A DNA stretch of 64,000 bases from RPQJ01 sp963778185 (GCA_963778185.1 CAVZTF010000003.1:1860001-1924000); one strand, 5' to 3'; counted from the stretch's first letter, positions 16,062 to 26,389 are shown. A program made the numbers and translations. The notes: generated by a model not told the origin, from the sequence alone.

Positions 16062-17225
16062 ATGAACCAGATTCCGGCAATGGCCCGCCGCACGGCAGCG
16101 CTCGCCCTGCTCCTCGCACTCAGCGGTTGCAGCCTGTTCGTGCCGCGCGAGACGGGACCCGTCGAGCCGTCGGGCCCGCCGAAGCCGCAACTCCAGGCGC
16201 CGCTCGCCACGCACACCTTCCCTTACGATGCGAAGACCACGGGCGTGCTCGGCGAGCTGCAGGTCACCTATGCCCGGGAAGAAGACACGATTCCGGACAT
16301 CGCGCGCCGCTTCAACCTCGGCTTCGACGAGGTCGCGCGCGCCAACCCGGGCGTCGATCCGTGGCTGCCGGGCGCAGGCACGCGCATCATCCTGCCCACG
16401 CAGTTCGTCCTGCCCGATGCGCCGCACGAAGGCATCGTGGTCAACGTCGCGGCGCTGCGGATGTTCTATTTCCCCAAGCCCGAGAAGGACCGGCCGCGCG
16501 TCGTGGTCACCTTCCCGATCGGCATCGGCAAGGTCGGCTGGGCCACGCCCATCGGCACGACCAAGGTGGTCTCCAAGCGCAAGGATCCCTACTGGACCCC
16601 GCCTGCCTCCGTGCGCAAGGAGCACGCAGAGGAAGGCGACCCGCTGCCCGCGCGTGTCCCGCCCGGACCGGACAATCCGCTCGGCGCCTACGCCATGAAC
16701 CTCGGCTGGACGAGCTATCTCATCCACGGCACGAACAAGCCGGCCGGGGTCGGACTGCGGGCGAGCCATGGCTGCATCCGCATGTACCCCGAGGACATCG
16801 CATTGATGTTCGGCAAGGTGGCGGTAGGCACCAAGGTCACGGTTGTGAACCAGCCGCTGGTCTACCGCTGGCACGGCGACAGTCTCTACGTGCAGGCCTA
16901 CCCGCCGCACGAGGAAGACGGCAAGGCCGCCAGGGACCAGAAGCAGGCGCTGCTGAATGCGGCGATCTCCGACAAGATGTGGCAGCGGGTCAAGCAGCAC
17001 GGCGGAGCCATCGACTGGCCGCTCACCGAGCAGGTGGTGAAGGAAGCGAGTGGCGTCGCCGTGCCGGTCTCCCGCCGCGGCGTCACGCTGCAGTCGATCG
17101 TCGATTCGGCGCGTCTCGTCGAGAACACCCTGCCGGCCGGTTCGAACTGGGACGGACGCGATCCCGACGAGGACGAGGAGGCGGCGAAGCCAGTCGCGGA
17201 CACGGGCACGCGCGGCGGTCGCTGA
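16062..17225 (+). CDS. L,D-transpeptidase with LysM-like domain, lipoprotein
   Basis: YkuD-type L,D-transpeptidase of 387 residues, of the ErfK/YbiS group, which crosslinks peptidoglycan or attaches lipoprotein. It has a lipoprotein signal with lipobox LSGC. A LysM-like segment (EEDTIPDIARRFNLGFDEVARANPGVD) comes next, then the catalytic domain with HGTNKP, SHGCIRM and the catalytic cysteine at residue 238. The acidic C-terminal extension after about 330 has no known domain. The ATG at 16062 puts the signal peptide at the N-terminus; a TTG seven codons earlier is possible. Confidence 0.93.
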   Translation: MNQIPAMARRTAALALLLALSGCSLFVPRETGPVEPSGPPKPQLQAPLATHTFPYDAKTTGVLGELQVTYAREEDTIPDIARRFNLGFDEVARANPGVDPWLPGAGTRIILPTQFVLPDAPHEGIVVNVAALRMFYFPKPEKDRPRVVVTFPIGIGKVGWATPIGTTKVVSKRKDPYWTPPASVRKEHAEEGDPLPARVPPGPDNPLGAYAMNLGWTSYLIHGTNKPAGVGLRASHGCIRMYPEDIALMFGKVAVGTKVTVVNQPLVYRWHGDSLYVQAYPPHEEDGKAARDQKQALLNAAISDKMWQRVKQHGGAIDWPLTEQVVKEASGVAVPVSRRGVTLQSIVDSARLVENTLPAGSNWDGRDPDEDEEAAKPVADTGTRGGR

Positions 17226-17237
17226 GCGAGCCCGCGC

Positions 17238-18355
17238 ATGTCGCGCAAGCCGGGCCGGGGCCTCGCCGCGACCGGTCTTCGGTACGCGGATGCGGAGGCA
17301 TTCCGACGGGAGTGCGAGCGCATCCTGCTGCCGAGCTGGCAGCCGGTGTGCCACGTTTCCGATCTGCCCGGACCGGGAACGGCGGTTCGCCTGGATTTCG
17401 TCGGCCGTTCCGCGTTCGTCATCCGCGGCGGTGACGGCGTATTCCGCGCCTTCCTGAACGCGTGCAGCCATCGCGGGTCGCGCTTGATCGAAGGCGATCC
17501 CCACACGGCGCTCGCTTACTGCGTGGATGCCAAGGTGCGCTGCCCGTATCACGCGTGGGTGTACGACGCGACCGGCGCGCTGATTCACGTCCCGGGCGAG
17601 GAGCGCTATGCCGGCCTCGAGTCCGGGCAGCTCGGGTTGCGGCCGTTGCCGCTCGCGACGGCGCTGGGCCTCATCTTCGTGGCGTTCGAGGCGCCCGCGC
17701 GGGCGCTCGCCGACATGCTCGCTCCCATCGTCGATCGGTCGGATACCGGGCGGTTCGCGGCCCTGCGGCGCGTCGCCGAGCCGGGCCAGCGCCTCCACCG
17801 CGCCGACTGGAAGGTGCTGTGCGAGCACTACCTCGACCGGCACCGACTCGCCAGCGGACCGTTCGTGGCCGAGGCTGCCGGTGAATTCACCCCGCGCCCC
17901 GGCGCGACGGACGAGGCGGTCTGCTACGCGGCGGCCATCGCGGCGAACGATGCGCGACCCTGGCCGGAGCGCGCCTATGCACGCTTGCTGCCGCGCGTCG
18001 CAGGGCTCTCGTCCGCGCGGCAGGGCACCTGGTCCCGCAGCTGCCTCTGGCCGAACGTGGTGCTCGACGTGTACCCCGACCAGGTCCGCCTGCTGCAGGT
18101 CCTGCCGCTCGGGCCCGGCGAGTCCGCGATCCGCGAGACCGTCTTCGCGCAGCCGGACGGCTCGCGTGAAATGCGCCTGGCGCGCTACTTGAACACAAGG
18201 GTCCGCCGGCGGACGGCCGCCAGGGACCGGCAGCTCGTCGAGCGACGCCAGGCGGGCCTCGCGACGGGGGGCTGGACGAACGGCCCGCTCGCCGCGGACG
18301 AGCACGGACTGCGCTGGTTCGGGGATCGCGTCACCGCCGTCTTGCGGGGGCGCAC

Positions 18356-18359
<4 letters not shown>
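17238..18359 (+). CDS. Rieske-type ring-hydroxylating oxygenase alpha-like protein, incomplete iron site
   Basis: Protein of 373 residues similar to the alpha subunit of Rieske non-heme iron oxygenases. The Rieske cluster ligands are intact: Cys76-x-His78 in ACSHRG and Cys102-x-x-His105 in CPYHAW. The catalytic domain starts near 185, but the segment that normally holds the two iron-binding histidines (N/E-x-YLE-x-YH-x4-H) reads EHYLDRHRLASGP. The first His is shifted or replaced by Arg and the second is absent. The enzyme may use another iron site or have lost oxygenase activity. It lies 12 bases after the L,D-transpeptidase gene and overlaps the rhomboid gene (ATGA). No reductase or ferredoxin gene is nearby. 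Confidence 0.8.
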
Positions 18360-19057
<698 letters not shown>

Positions 19058-20004
19058 CGCCCTTGCCGAGCGCGGTGACCATCGCGCCGGCGACCACGAG
19101 CAGCGCTCCGGCGACGCTGAGCGCGGACAGCTGCTCCGCTGGAATGCTGCCGGGCCAGGCGAGGCTCGCGCCCTGCATCGCGGCCAGCGTGACGAGCGGC
19201 GCCAGCGTGACGACCGCGCTCACGCGTGACACCTCCCAATGCTCCAGCGCCTCGGCGAAGCAGCCGTAGGCCACGACGGTGTTGGCGCAGCAGAACGCGA
19301 GCATCCAGAGTTGCGTGGCGTCGAGCGCGAAGACCTGCGCGAGGTGCGCCGGCGGCAGCAGCAGCGGCGTGGCCCCGACGTACAGGAGCAGCAGTACCTG
19401 CTCCGAGGCGAGCTGCGTCAGCAGCTGCTTCTGGGCGAGCGCGTAGATGGCCCACGTGAACGCGGCGGCGATCATCACCACCACGCCGAGCCCGAGTCGA
19501 GTGCCGGGTGCGATGACCTCGGCCAGGCGGTCGTGGAAGAAGGCGACCAGCCCGGCGACGAGGATCACGAAGCCGACCCACTGCAAGGGGGCGAATCGCT
19601 CGCGGTAGATGACCAGGCCGCCGAACAGCAGGAACATCGGCGCCAGCTGGATCAATACCTGCGCAACGGTCGGGCTGGTGAGCTCGAGCGAGACCAGGTA
19701 GAGCACGTAGTTCGCCAGCAGCCCGCCCAGTGCCACCGCGTAAAGCGCCCAGCCGCGTCGCGTGAGCGGTGCCCGCAGCGGCAGGCGACGACGCCAGGCG
19801 AGGTAGGCGCCGAGCGCCATCCCGGCGGTCGCGAACCTGTACCAGGTGATGGTCCAGGCATCCATGCCGGCAAGCGCGATCTTGAGGGCGATCGGCAGCA
19901 GCCCCCAGCACACCGCCGTGGTGAGCGCGAGCGCGAGGCCGAGTCGCCAGCGTCCGGAAGAGGAGTGCATCAACGGGTGGGGTCGGTGGGCGGCCAAGAA
20001 TACA

Positions 20005-20023
20005 TTAAGTTGTGCTAACTTAA
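20005..20023. promoter_or_regulatory. Palindromic operator candidate between EamA and sheath-like genes
   Basis: TTAAGTT and AACTTAA form a perfect 7-bp inverted repeat around GTGCT. It is AT-rich in a very GC-rich setting and lies between two divergent start codons (19970 leftward, 20049 rightward). The size and symmetry fit a dimeric repressor or MarR/TetR-type site. No regulator gene is adjacent. Confidence 0.5.
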
Positions 20024-20048
20024 CTGCGGCGCGGACGGGGATCAGGAC

Positions 20049-21833
20049 TTGCCAGGTTTGCATTCGAGCGGGTTGATCGTGGCGGAGGGTCCGGGAGCGG
20101 ACCACGCCATCGCCCGTATTCCCACCGCCGTCAGCGCCTTCGTCGGCCGCACGCTGCGCGGCCCCGTCCAGCGTCCCGTCGCGGTGCGCAGCTTCGCGGA
20201 GTTCCAGCAGGTCTTCGGCGGGCTGTGGCAACCGAGCCCATTGCCTTATGCGGTCGAGCAGTTCTTCGAGAACGGCGGGCGCCGCGCGGTCGTGGTCCGT
20301 GTGATCAACGGCGGCGCGCCGGCGACCATCACGCTGCCCTGCGGAGCCGAGTCGCTGACGCTGGAAGCGCTGAGTCCCGGCTCGCGGGAGGCGCTGCGCG
20401 CCTCGGTCGACTACGACAACGTCGGCGTGAACGAGGACGAGCGCTTCAACCTCGTCGTGCAGCGCGTCCGCTCGATCGGATCCGAGCACATCGAGGACCA
20501 GGAGATCTTCCGTCGCCTGTCCACCGAGCCGGGTACCACCCGCTTCGTGATATCCGCGCTGCAGGAATCGAGCCTCGTGCGAGTGCGTGGCCCGGTGCCG
20601 GTGCAGCGCCCCGACCGCACGTTCCGCGCCGGCTCACGTCACCCCATCGGCTACGTGGACTCCAACCCCGACGGCGACGACGGGTCGCCGCTCACCGATT
20701 ACGACATCATCGGCTCGCCGGAGCGCGGCACCGGGCTCTTCGCCCTGCGCGCGGCCGAGGACGTGCATTTCCTGTGCATACCGCCGCTGGCGCGCGATCG
20801 CGACGTCGGCCCGAGCGTGCTGGTGGCCGCGGCGCAGGTATGCCGCGAGCGCCGCGCCATGCTGATCGTCGATCCACCGGCGGCCTGGGAGAACTGCGAC
20901 GAGGCGCTGCACGGCCTGCGCGAGCTCGAGTTCCAGTCCGAGAACGCGCTGATGTGCTATCCGCGCATCCTCGCATTCGACCGCTTGCGGGGCCGTTACG
21001 AGCCCTTCGCGAACTGCGGCGCGGTGGCCGGGGCACTGGCGCGCCTGGACGAGCAGCGCTCGCCCTGGCACGCGGGGCTCGACGAGGAACTCCTGCTGCG
21101 TCCCGGAACGCGGCCCGCGCGCGTGCTCACCGATGCGGAGCGTACGCGGCTCGCGGCGCACGGCATCAATCCGCTGCAGGCGCTGCGCGCGGCGACTCCC
21201 CATCCGCGGCCGCTCAGGACGCTGGCAGGTGGATCCGGCCCTGGCCCGGAGAGCACGCTGCTCACCGTGCGGCGCCGGACGATGCTCGTCATCAACAGCA
21301 TCGAGCGCGGGACTCGCTGGGCGGTGTTCGAGGCCGCGGACCGCAATGCCTGGCACAAGGTCACGCGACAGGTACAGGAGTTCCTGCAGCCGCTCGTGGA
21401 AGACGGCCTGTTCGGCAGCGACGGGACCGCCGAGGCCTGCTACGTGGTCTGCGACGAACGCGTGAACGACGAGGAGGACGCGCACGCCGGGCGCGTCAAC
21501 CTGCTGGTCGGTCTGCGCGCGCCGCGCTCCGGCACCTACCAGTCGTTCCTCGTGACTCACTCGAGCGAAGGCAGCCGCGTGCGGCTGGCGCGCTCGCATC
21601 GCCTGCCGCCGGAAACCCGCATGACGGTGCGCGAGGTCGCCGAAGAAATGCCCGGCGACGACACCCGACGCCAGCGCACGCTCGCCCAGGCGCTGTTCGG
21701 GCACTACAGCGAGGCGCGTCCCGCGCAATCAGCCTCCAGCGGGCCGGCCGAATCCGCCGCCACCCGGGGTTTCGATCTGGACGCAATCGCCCGGCTGCAC
21801 CTCGAACTCGGCGGTCGCGGCCAGCGTTATTGA
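20049..21833 (+). CDS. Contractile tail sheath-like protein, solitary
   Basis: Protein of 594 residues related to phage/R-type tail sheath proteins, which form the outer contractile tube. The N-terminal block is diagnostic: ARIPTAVSAFVGRTLRGPVQRPV, SFAEFQQVFGG, PLPYAVEQFFENGG and RAVVVRV. The subtilisin-like sheath core follows (LTDYDIIGSPERGTGLFAL and the 370-480 region with INSIERGTRW). The C-terminal domain has RSGTYQSFLV. It starts at TTG 20049 after a GGGGA ribosome binding site. No tube, baseplate, spike, terminase or ATPase gene adjoins it. The last 105 bases overlap the 3' end of the hydantoinase-B region on the other strand. Confidence 0.85.
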   Translation: MPGLHSSGLIVAEGPGADHAIARIPTAVSAFVGRTLRGPVQRPVAVRSFAEFQQVFGGLWQPSPLPYAVEQFFENGGRRAVVVRVINGGAPATITLPCGAESLTLEALSPGSREALRASVDYDNVGVNEDERFNLVVQRVRSIGSEHIEDQEIFRRLSTEPGTTRFVISALQESSLVRVRGPVPVQRPDRTFRAGSRHPIGYVDSNPDGDDGSPLTDYDIIGSPERGTGLFALRAAEDVHFLCIPPLARDRDVGPSVLVAAAQVCRERRAMLIVDPPAAWENCDEALHGLRELEFQSENALMCYPRILAFDRLRGRYEPFANCGAVAGALARLDEQRSPWHAGLDEELLLRPGTRPARVLTDAERTRLAAHGINPLQALRAATPHPRPLRTLAGGSGPGPESTLLTVRRRTMLVINSIERGTRWAVFEAADRNAWHKVTRQVQEFLQPLVEDGLFGSDGTAEACYVVCDERVNDEEDAHAGRVNLLVGLRAPRSGTYQSFLVTHSSEGSRVRLARSHRLPPETRMTVREVAEEMPGDDTRRQRTLAQALFGHYSEARPAQSASSGPAESAATRGFDLDAIARLHLELGGRGQRY

Positions 21834-23258
21834 TGCGCCGCCTGGGTGCTCGAGCCGGTTCGAGCCCGTCTGCCCGTCCGAGCCGCCCGCGAGCCCGAAG
21901 GGCGCAACGCGCCGGTGGTTCGACAGGATTGCTGCCGTCATCGATTCGCGGAACTCCATGCGCCGCACGAGTCCGTCGCCGCCCCGAAACTCGCCCGCTC
22001 CGCCGGAGCCCGGCCGCAGTGCGAAACGGCGCAGCAGCACCGGGAAGCGGCGCTCGAGCACTTCCGGGTCGGTGAGACGCGAGTTGGTCATGTGCGTCTG
22101 CACGCCGCTCGCGCCGTGGAATCCGGGGCCGGCACCCGCGCCGCCGGCGATGGTCTCGTAGTACTGGTAGCGCTCGTTGCCGAACGTGAAGTTGTTCATC
22201 GTTCCCTGCGAGGCGGCCTGCAGGCCGAGCGCACCGTAGAGCGCGTCCACGATGCACTGCGAGGTCTCGACGTTGCCCGCCACCACGGCGTGCGGTGCCG
22301 TGGGATCGAGCATTGCGCCCCTCGGCACGACGATGGTCAGCGGCCGCAGGCAGCCGGCGTTGAGCGGAATGGACTCTGCGATCAGCGTGCGGAACACGTA
22401 GAGCACCGCGGCGGTCGTTACGGCGCGAGGAGCGTTGAAGTTGTTGTCCTGCTGCGGCGAGGTGCCGGTGAAGTCCACCGTCGCCTCGCCGCGCCCGCGA
22501 TCCACGGCGACGCGCACGACGATCGCCTGCCCGTTGTCGAGTTCGTAGCGGAAGCGGCCGTCGGCCAGGCCGCGGATGGCGCGACGCATGCACGCCTCCG
22601 CGTTGTCCTGCACGTGCCGCATGTAGGCCAGCAGCACCGGCAGTCCGTGGCTGCGGGCCGCCCGCTCGATTTCGTGGATGCCCCGCGTGTTCGCGGCCAG
22701 CTGCGCGCGCAGGTCGGCAAGGTTCTGCGCCACGTTGCGGGCCGGCCATGGCCCCGCCGCGAGGCGCTCCCGCAACTCCTCCTCCGCGAGCTGCCCGTCG
22801 CGGACGATGCGCAGCGGCGAAAAGAGCGCGCCTTCCTCGCCGATGTCGCGGCTGCCGGGCGGCATGGACCCCGGCGTGATGCCGCCGACGTCGGCGTGGT
22901 GCGCGCGCGAGGCGGTGAAGAACTCGACGCGCAGGCCGGTCGCATCGAACACCGGCGTCACGACCGTCAGGTCCGGCAGGTGCGTGCCGCCCTGGTACGG
23001 CGAATTCACCAGGTACGCATCGCCGGGCCGCAGGTCGCGGCCATGCGCGTCGAGAACCGCGGCCACGCTCGCACCCATGGAGCCCAGGTGCACGGGCATG
23101 TGCGGCGCGTTCGCGACGAGATTGGCCTCGCCGTCGAAGATGGCGCAGGAGAAATCCAGCCGCTCCTTGATGTTCACCGAGCTCGCGGTCTGGCGCAGCA
23201 CGACGCCCATCTGCTCGGCGACGTGCATGAAGAGCGCATTGAATACCTCGAGTCGCAT
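21729..23258 (-). CDS. Hydantoinase B / 5-oxoprolinase C-terminal half
   Basis: HyuB-type domain, 509 residues from the ATG at 23258. It starts MRLEVFNALFMHVAEQMG, has the block SVNIKERLDFSCAIFD and ends in the family's glycine motif PGGGGFG. In 5-oxoprolinases this half is fused to a HyuA half in one chain of about 1,200 residues. Here the frame upstream of 23258 continues without a stop into the HyuA region once one extra base at 23356-23358 is removed, giving 1,210 residues from 25362. The natural product is therefore probably a single ATP-dependent 5-oxoproline (or hydantoin) hydrolase; the split is likely an artefact or a recent mutation. Confidence 0.9.
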   Translation of the reverse strand: MRLEVFNALFMHVAEQMGVVLRQTASSVNIKERLDFSCAIFDGEANLVANAPHMPVHLGSMGASVAAVLDAHGRDLRPGDAYLVNSPYQGGTHLPDLTVVTPVFDATGLRVEFFTASRAHHADVGGITPGSMPPGSRDIGEEGALFSPLRIVRDGQLAEEELRERLAAGPWPARNVAQNLADLRAQLAANTRGIHEIERAARSHGLPVLLAYMRHVQDNAEACMRRAIRGLADGRFRYELDNGQAIVVRVAVDRGRGEATVDFTGTSPQQDNNFNAPRAVTTAAVLYVFRTLIAESIPLNAGCLRPLTIVVPRGAMLDPTAPHAVVAGNVETSQCIVDALYGALGLQAASQGTMNNFTFGNERYQYYETIAGGAGAGPGFHGASGVQTHMTNSRLTDPEVLERRFPVLLRRFALRPGSGGAGEFRGGDGLVRRMEFRESMTAAILSNHRRVAPFGLAGGSDGQTGSNRLEHPGGASITLAATAEFEVQPGDCVQIETPGGGGFGRPAGG

Positions 23259-23355
23259 GGGATCCGCCGCGGCGTGCTCCGGCGCCGGCCGATCGCGTGC
23301 CCCGGCGCTGCGCGTTACGAGCAGGCGTCCGTCGGCGACCAGCCGCGCGCGCCAG

Positions 23356-25362
23356 CCCGGCGGCGATCCAGCCCGTCGATCCGTGCTCGCTCACGAGCGC
23401 GGGACCGACGATCTCATGGCCCTCACGGAGCCTCTCCCGGGAATGCAGCGCGACGTCGCGCCACGCGCCGCCCGTCCAGGCCCGTGCGGTGACCGCGGGT
23501 TCGACGCACGGCGCTTGCAATGCGTCCGTTCCCGCTTCCGGACGTGCTGGATCGTCGGTCCGTTCGATCGCCTCCGCGGCGACCTCGGCCACGACGAGTC
23601 CACCCGACGCATGGGCGAATCCGTACAGCCGGTCGTGCGCCTGCGTGAACGCCGCTCGCATCCTCTCCGGGGTCCCCCAGTCGACCTCGATGCTCGTGTC
23701 GGAGCCCGCGGCGCGCAGTCGCGCAGTGAGCCGGGAGTCGATTCGCCCGGCGGCGAGTCCCTGGCGCTCGAGCTCGTCACGCGCCTGGGTTCCGAGGGTC
23801 GCAAGCACGGCCCGGGCGCGCTCCAGCCCGGCGCCTTCGAGCGCTTCCTCGATGCTGCCGCGCCGGATACAGCGTCGCTGTGCGAGCCCGATGCCGAGCG
23901 CCGACAGGACCCCGGCGAGCGGGTCGAGCAGCAACGTATCGATTCCCAGGGCCTCCGCGACGGCGCAGGCGTGCTGGCCGGCCGCACCGCCGAAGGGTAG
24001 CAGCGCGAACTGCGCAGGGTCGTGACCGAGGCGCAGCGTCAGTTCCCGGATCGCGTTCGCCATCCGTGCCACCGCGACCTCGAGGTACGCGCCCGCCAGC
24101 GACTCGGCGCTGAACGCCGGGCCACCCTGGCGCGCTACTTCCTCCGCGATTTCCGCGAGGCGCGCGAGTGCGGCCTCGACGTCGATCGGCTCGTCGCCGG
24201 CGGCGCCGAAGACGCACGGGAAATGCGCAGCCTGGATGCGGCCGAGCACGACGTTGCAGTCGGTGATCGTCGCCGGACCGCCGCGGCGGTAGCACGCCGG
24301 TCCTGGGTCCGCGCCGGCGGAATCGGGCCCCACCTGCAGGCGTCCGTCGGCGAAGCGCACGATCGATCCGCCCCCCGCCGCGATCGTGTGGATGTCCATC
24401 ATCGGCGCCTGCAGTCGCACACCGTCGATCTCGGTCGTGACTCGCCGCGGCAACTCGCCCGCGTAGAGGCTGACGTCGGTGGACGTCCCGCCCATGTCGA
24501 ATCCGATCAGTCGGGGACAGCCGCTCGCGGCGGCGGCCGCCGCCAGGCCCACCACGCCACCGGCGGGCCCCGACAGCACTCCGTTGATGCCGCGAAAGCC
24601 GTCGGGATCCACGAGCCCGCCATTGCTCTGCATCAGGAGCAAGGGCGGCGTACCGTCTGGCCCGGCGATCTCCCGACCGAAGGCCTGCACGTATCGCAGC
24701 AGCACCGGCGACAGGTAGGCATCGGCGACCGCGCTGTCGCCGCGTGCGATGAGCCCGACCAGGGGCGCTGCCTCGTGAGAGGTCACGATTTCCTCGAATC
24801 CGGCCGCCGCGGCGATCTCGGCGCAGCGCCGTTCGTGCGACGGGTTGGCGACGGCGTGCATGAGCCCGATCGCGACCGCGCGCAGCCCGTCCTGCCGGGC
24901 GGCGCGCAGCGCCGCGCCGAGCGCGGCTGCGTCGAGCGGCTCGAGCACGTTGCCCGTCGCATCAACGCGCTCGTCGGCCTCGATCACCCGGGCGTAGAGC
25001 AGCGGAGGCAGGCGGATCTCGCGCGCGAAGATGTCCGGTCGATTCTGGTAGCCGATGCGCAGCGCGTCCCCGAGCCCGCGTGTCGTCACCAGCACGACCG
25101 GTTCGCCCGTGCGCTCGAGCAGGGCATTCGTCGCGACCGTCGTGCCGAGCCGGACCGATGCCAGCCGGGCGGCGCCGGGTGCGTGCCGCTCGAAGACCTC
25201 GCGAATGCCGCGCACGGCCGGGTCGCCGGGATGGCGCGCATCGCGCGACAACACCTTGTGCGCCACGACGCGCCCGGCGGGGTCCCAGGCCACGACGTCA
25301 GTGAACGTGCCGCCGCGATCGATGGCGAATCGCCAGCCGCCGGCGCGAGAGTCCGCTGTCAT
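23356..25362 (-). CDS. Hydantoinase A / 5-oxoprolinase N-terminal half, frameshifted at its end
   Basis: HyuA-type ATPase half of an ATP-dependent 5-oxoprolinase/hydantoinase. It begins at ATG 25362 with FAIDRGGTFTDVVAWD and has the second nucleotide-binding block GFDMGGTSTDVSLY and the GADPGPACYRRGG segment. After SEHGSTGWIAAG the frame goes off: a CCC run at 23356-23358 has one base too many. In the corrected frame the sequence reads GWRARLVADGRLLVT and runs straight into the HyuB half. Read as given, the frame continues in arginine-rich shadow sequence to 21496. It is divergent from the alkyltransferase-like gene. Confidence 0.88.
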
Positions 25363-25444
25363 CGGGTGACTCTCGCATGCGCGCCGCTCGGCCAGCAATC
25401 GGCGCCGCTTGTGGATCACGGCGGCGCCTCGCTAGCATGGCGGC

Positions 25445-25813
25445 ATGGGCACCGTTCCCCCGAGCATCTGGCGGCGCGCGATCCTGGCCGTCGTGACGAG
25501 CATTCCGCGCGGTAAGGTCACGACCTACGGCGTCGTCGCCGCGCGGGCCGGCCTGCCGCGCCGGGCCCGACTCGTCGGGAGCACGCTGTCGGCGCTGCCC
25601 GCGGGAAGCCGGGTGCCCTGGCATCGCGTGGTCGCCGCCGGTGGGAGGATCGCGTTCCCCGCAGGCGCGCCGGCACGCGCGGAGCAGATCGAACGGCTGC
25701 GGCGCGAGGGCGTGGAGGCTGCGCGCGGCCGCGTGGACCTGCGGCGCTGCGGCTGGCAGAGCCCATCCGAGGGCCTCGACCGCTGGCTCTGGCGGGTCGG
25801 CGATGAGCACTGA
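25445..25813 (+). CDS. Alkyltransferase-like protein (ATL), MGMT fold without active cysteine
   Basis: DNA-binding protein of 122 residues with the C-terminal fold of O6-alkylguanine-DNA alkyltransferase. The active-site PCHRV is replaced by PWHRVV, the hallmark of ATL proteins, which bind O6-alkylguanine and hand the lesion to nucleotide excision repair. IPRGKVTTYGVVAARAG is the recognition-helix region and the helical GSTLSALP segment follows. The ATG is at 25445, 82 bases from the divergent hydantoinase start. The C-terminal 20 residues extend past the usual ATL end. Confidence 0.92.
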   Translation: MGTVPPSIWRRAILAVVTSIPRGKVTTYGVVAARAGLPRRARLVGSTLSALPAGSRVPWHRVVAAGGRIAFPAGAPARAEQIERLRREGVEAARGRVDLRRCGWQSPSEGLDRWLWRVGDEH

Positions 25814-25874
25814 TCCCGGATTCCCGCGGCAACAGGGCTTATGATGCGTGCCAGTCGAATCGAAGGTGGCCGGC

Positions 25875-26387
25875 ATGGCTGAACGTTACGTGGTGTTCTC
25901 GCACGGCAGGGACAGCGAGCCCTGGGGCAGCAAGATCGCGGCGATGGCCGAGATCGCGCGCGAGGAGGGTTTCCACGTCGAGTCGGTCGACTATCGCGGC
26001 ATGCTGGATCCGAAGGATCGCGTGACGCGGCTGCTGGCCTTCTGCAAGGACCTGCGCGGGTCGCTGGTGCTCGTGGGCTCGAGCATGGGCGGCTACGTCT
26101 CGGTCGCAGGCTCCTCGCTGCTGCAGGCGCGCGGCATGTTCCTGCTGGCCCCGGCGCTCTACATGCCGGGCTTCGAGAAATTCAGCCCGCGGCCCGCCGC
26201 GTGCCCGACCGCCATCGTCCACGGCTGGCGCGACGAGGTGATCCCGGTCGAGAACAGCATCCGCTTCGCGCGCGAACAGAAGGCCACGCTGCACGTCGTC
26301 GACTCGGATCATCGGCTGCTCGACCAGATCCGCGCGATCAACCACTTCTTCGCCTATTTCCTCTTCACGATCGACGAGTTCCACTGA
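25875..26387 (+). CDS. Small alpha/beta hydrolase
   Basis: Alpha/beta hydrolase of 170 residues. The nucleophile elbow is GSSMGGY (Ser near residue 75), the acid is probably Asp in HGWRDEVIPVE, and the histidine is in DSDHRL. No signal peptide or lid domain is evident. This size class includes YqiA/RsbQ-like esterases; the substrate is unknown. The ATG at 25875 has AAGGTGG at proper distance, so it is preferred to the GTG at 25848. Its stop is three bases from the end of the convergent SDR gene. Confidence 0.86.
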   Translation: MAERYVVFSHGRDSEPWGSKIAAMAEIAREEGFHVESVDYRGMLDPKDRVTRLLAFCKDLRGSLVLVGSSMGGYVSVAGSSLLQARGMFLLAPALYMPGFEKFSPRPAACPTAIVHGWRDEVIPVENSIRFAREQKATLHVVDSDHRLLDQIRAINHFFAYFLFTIDEFH

Positions 26388-26389
26388 GC

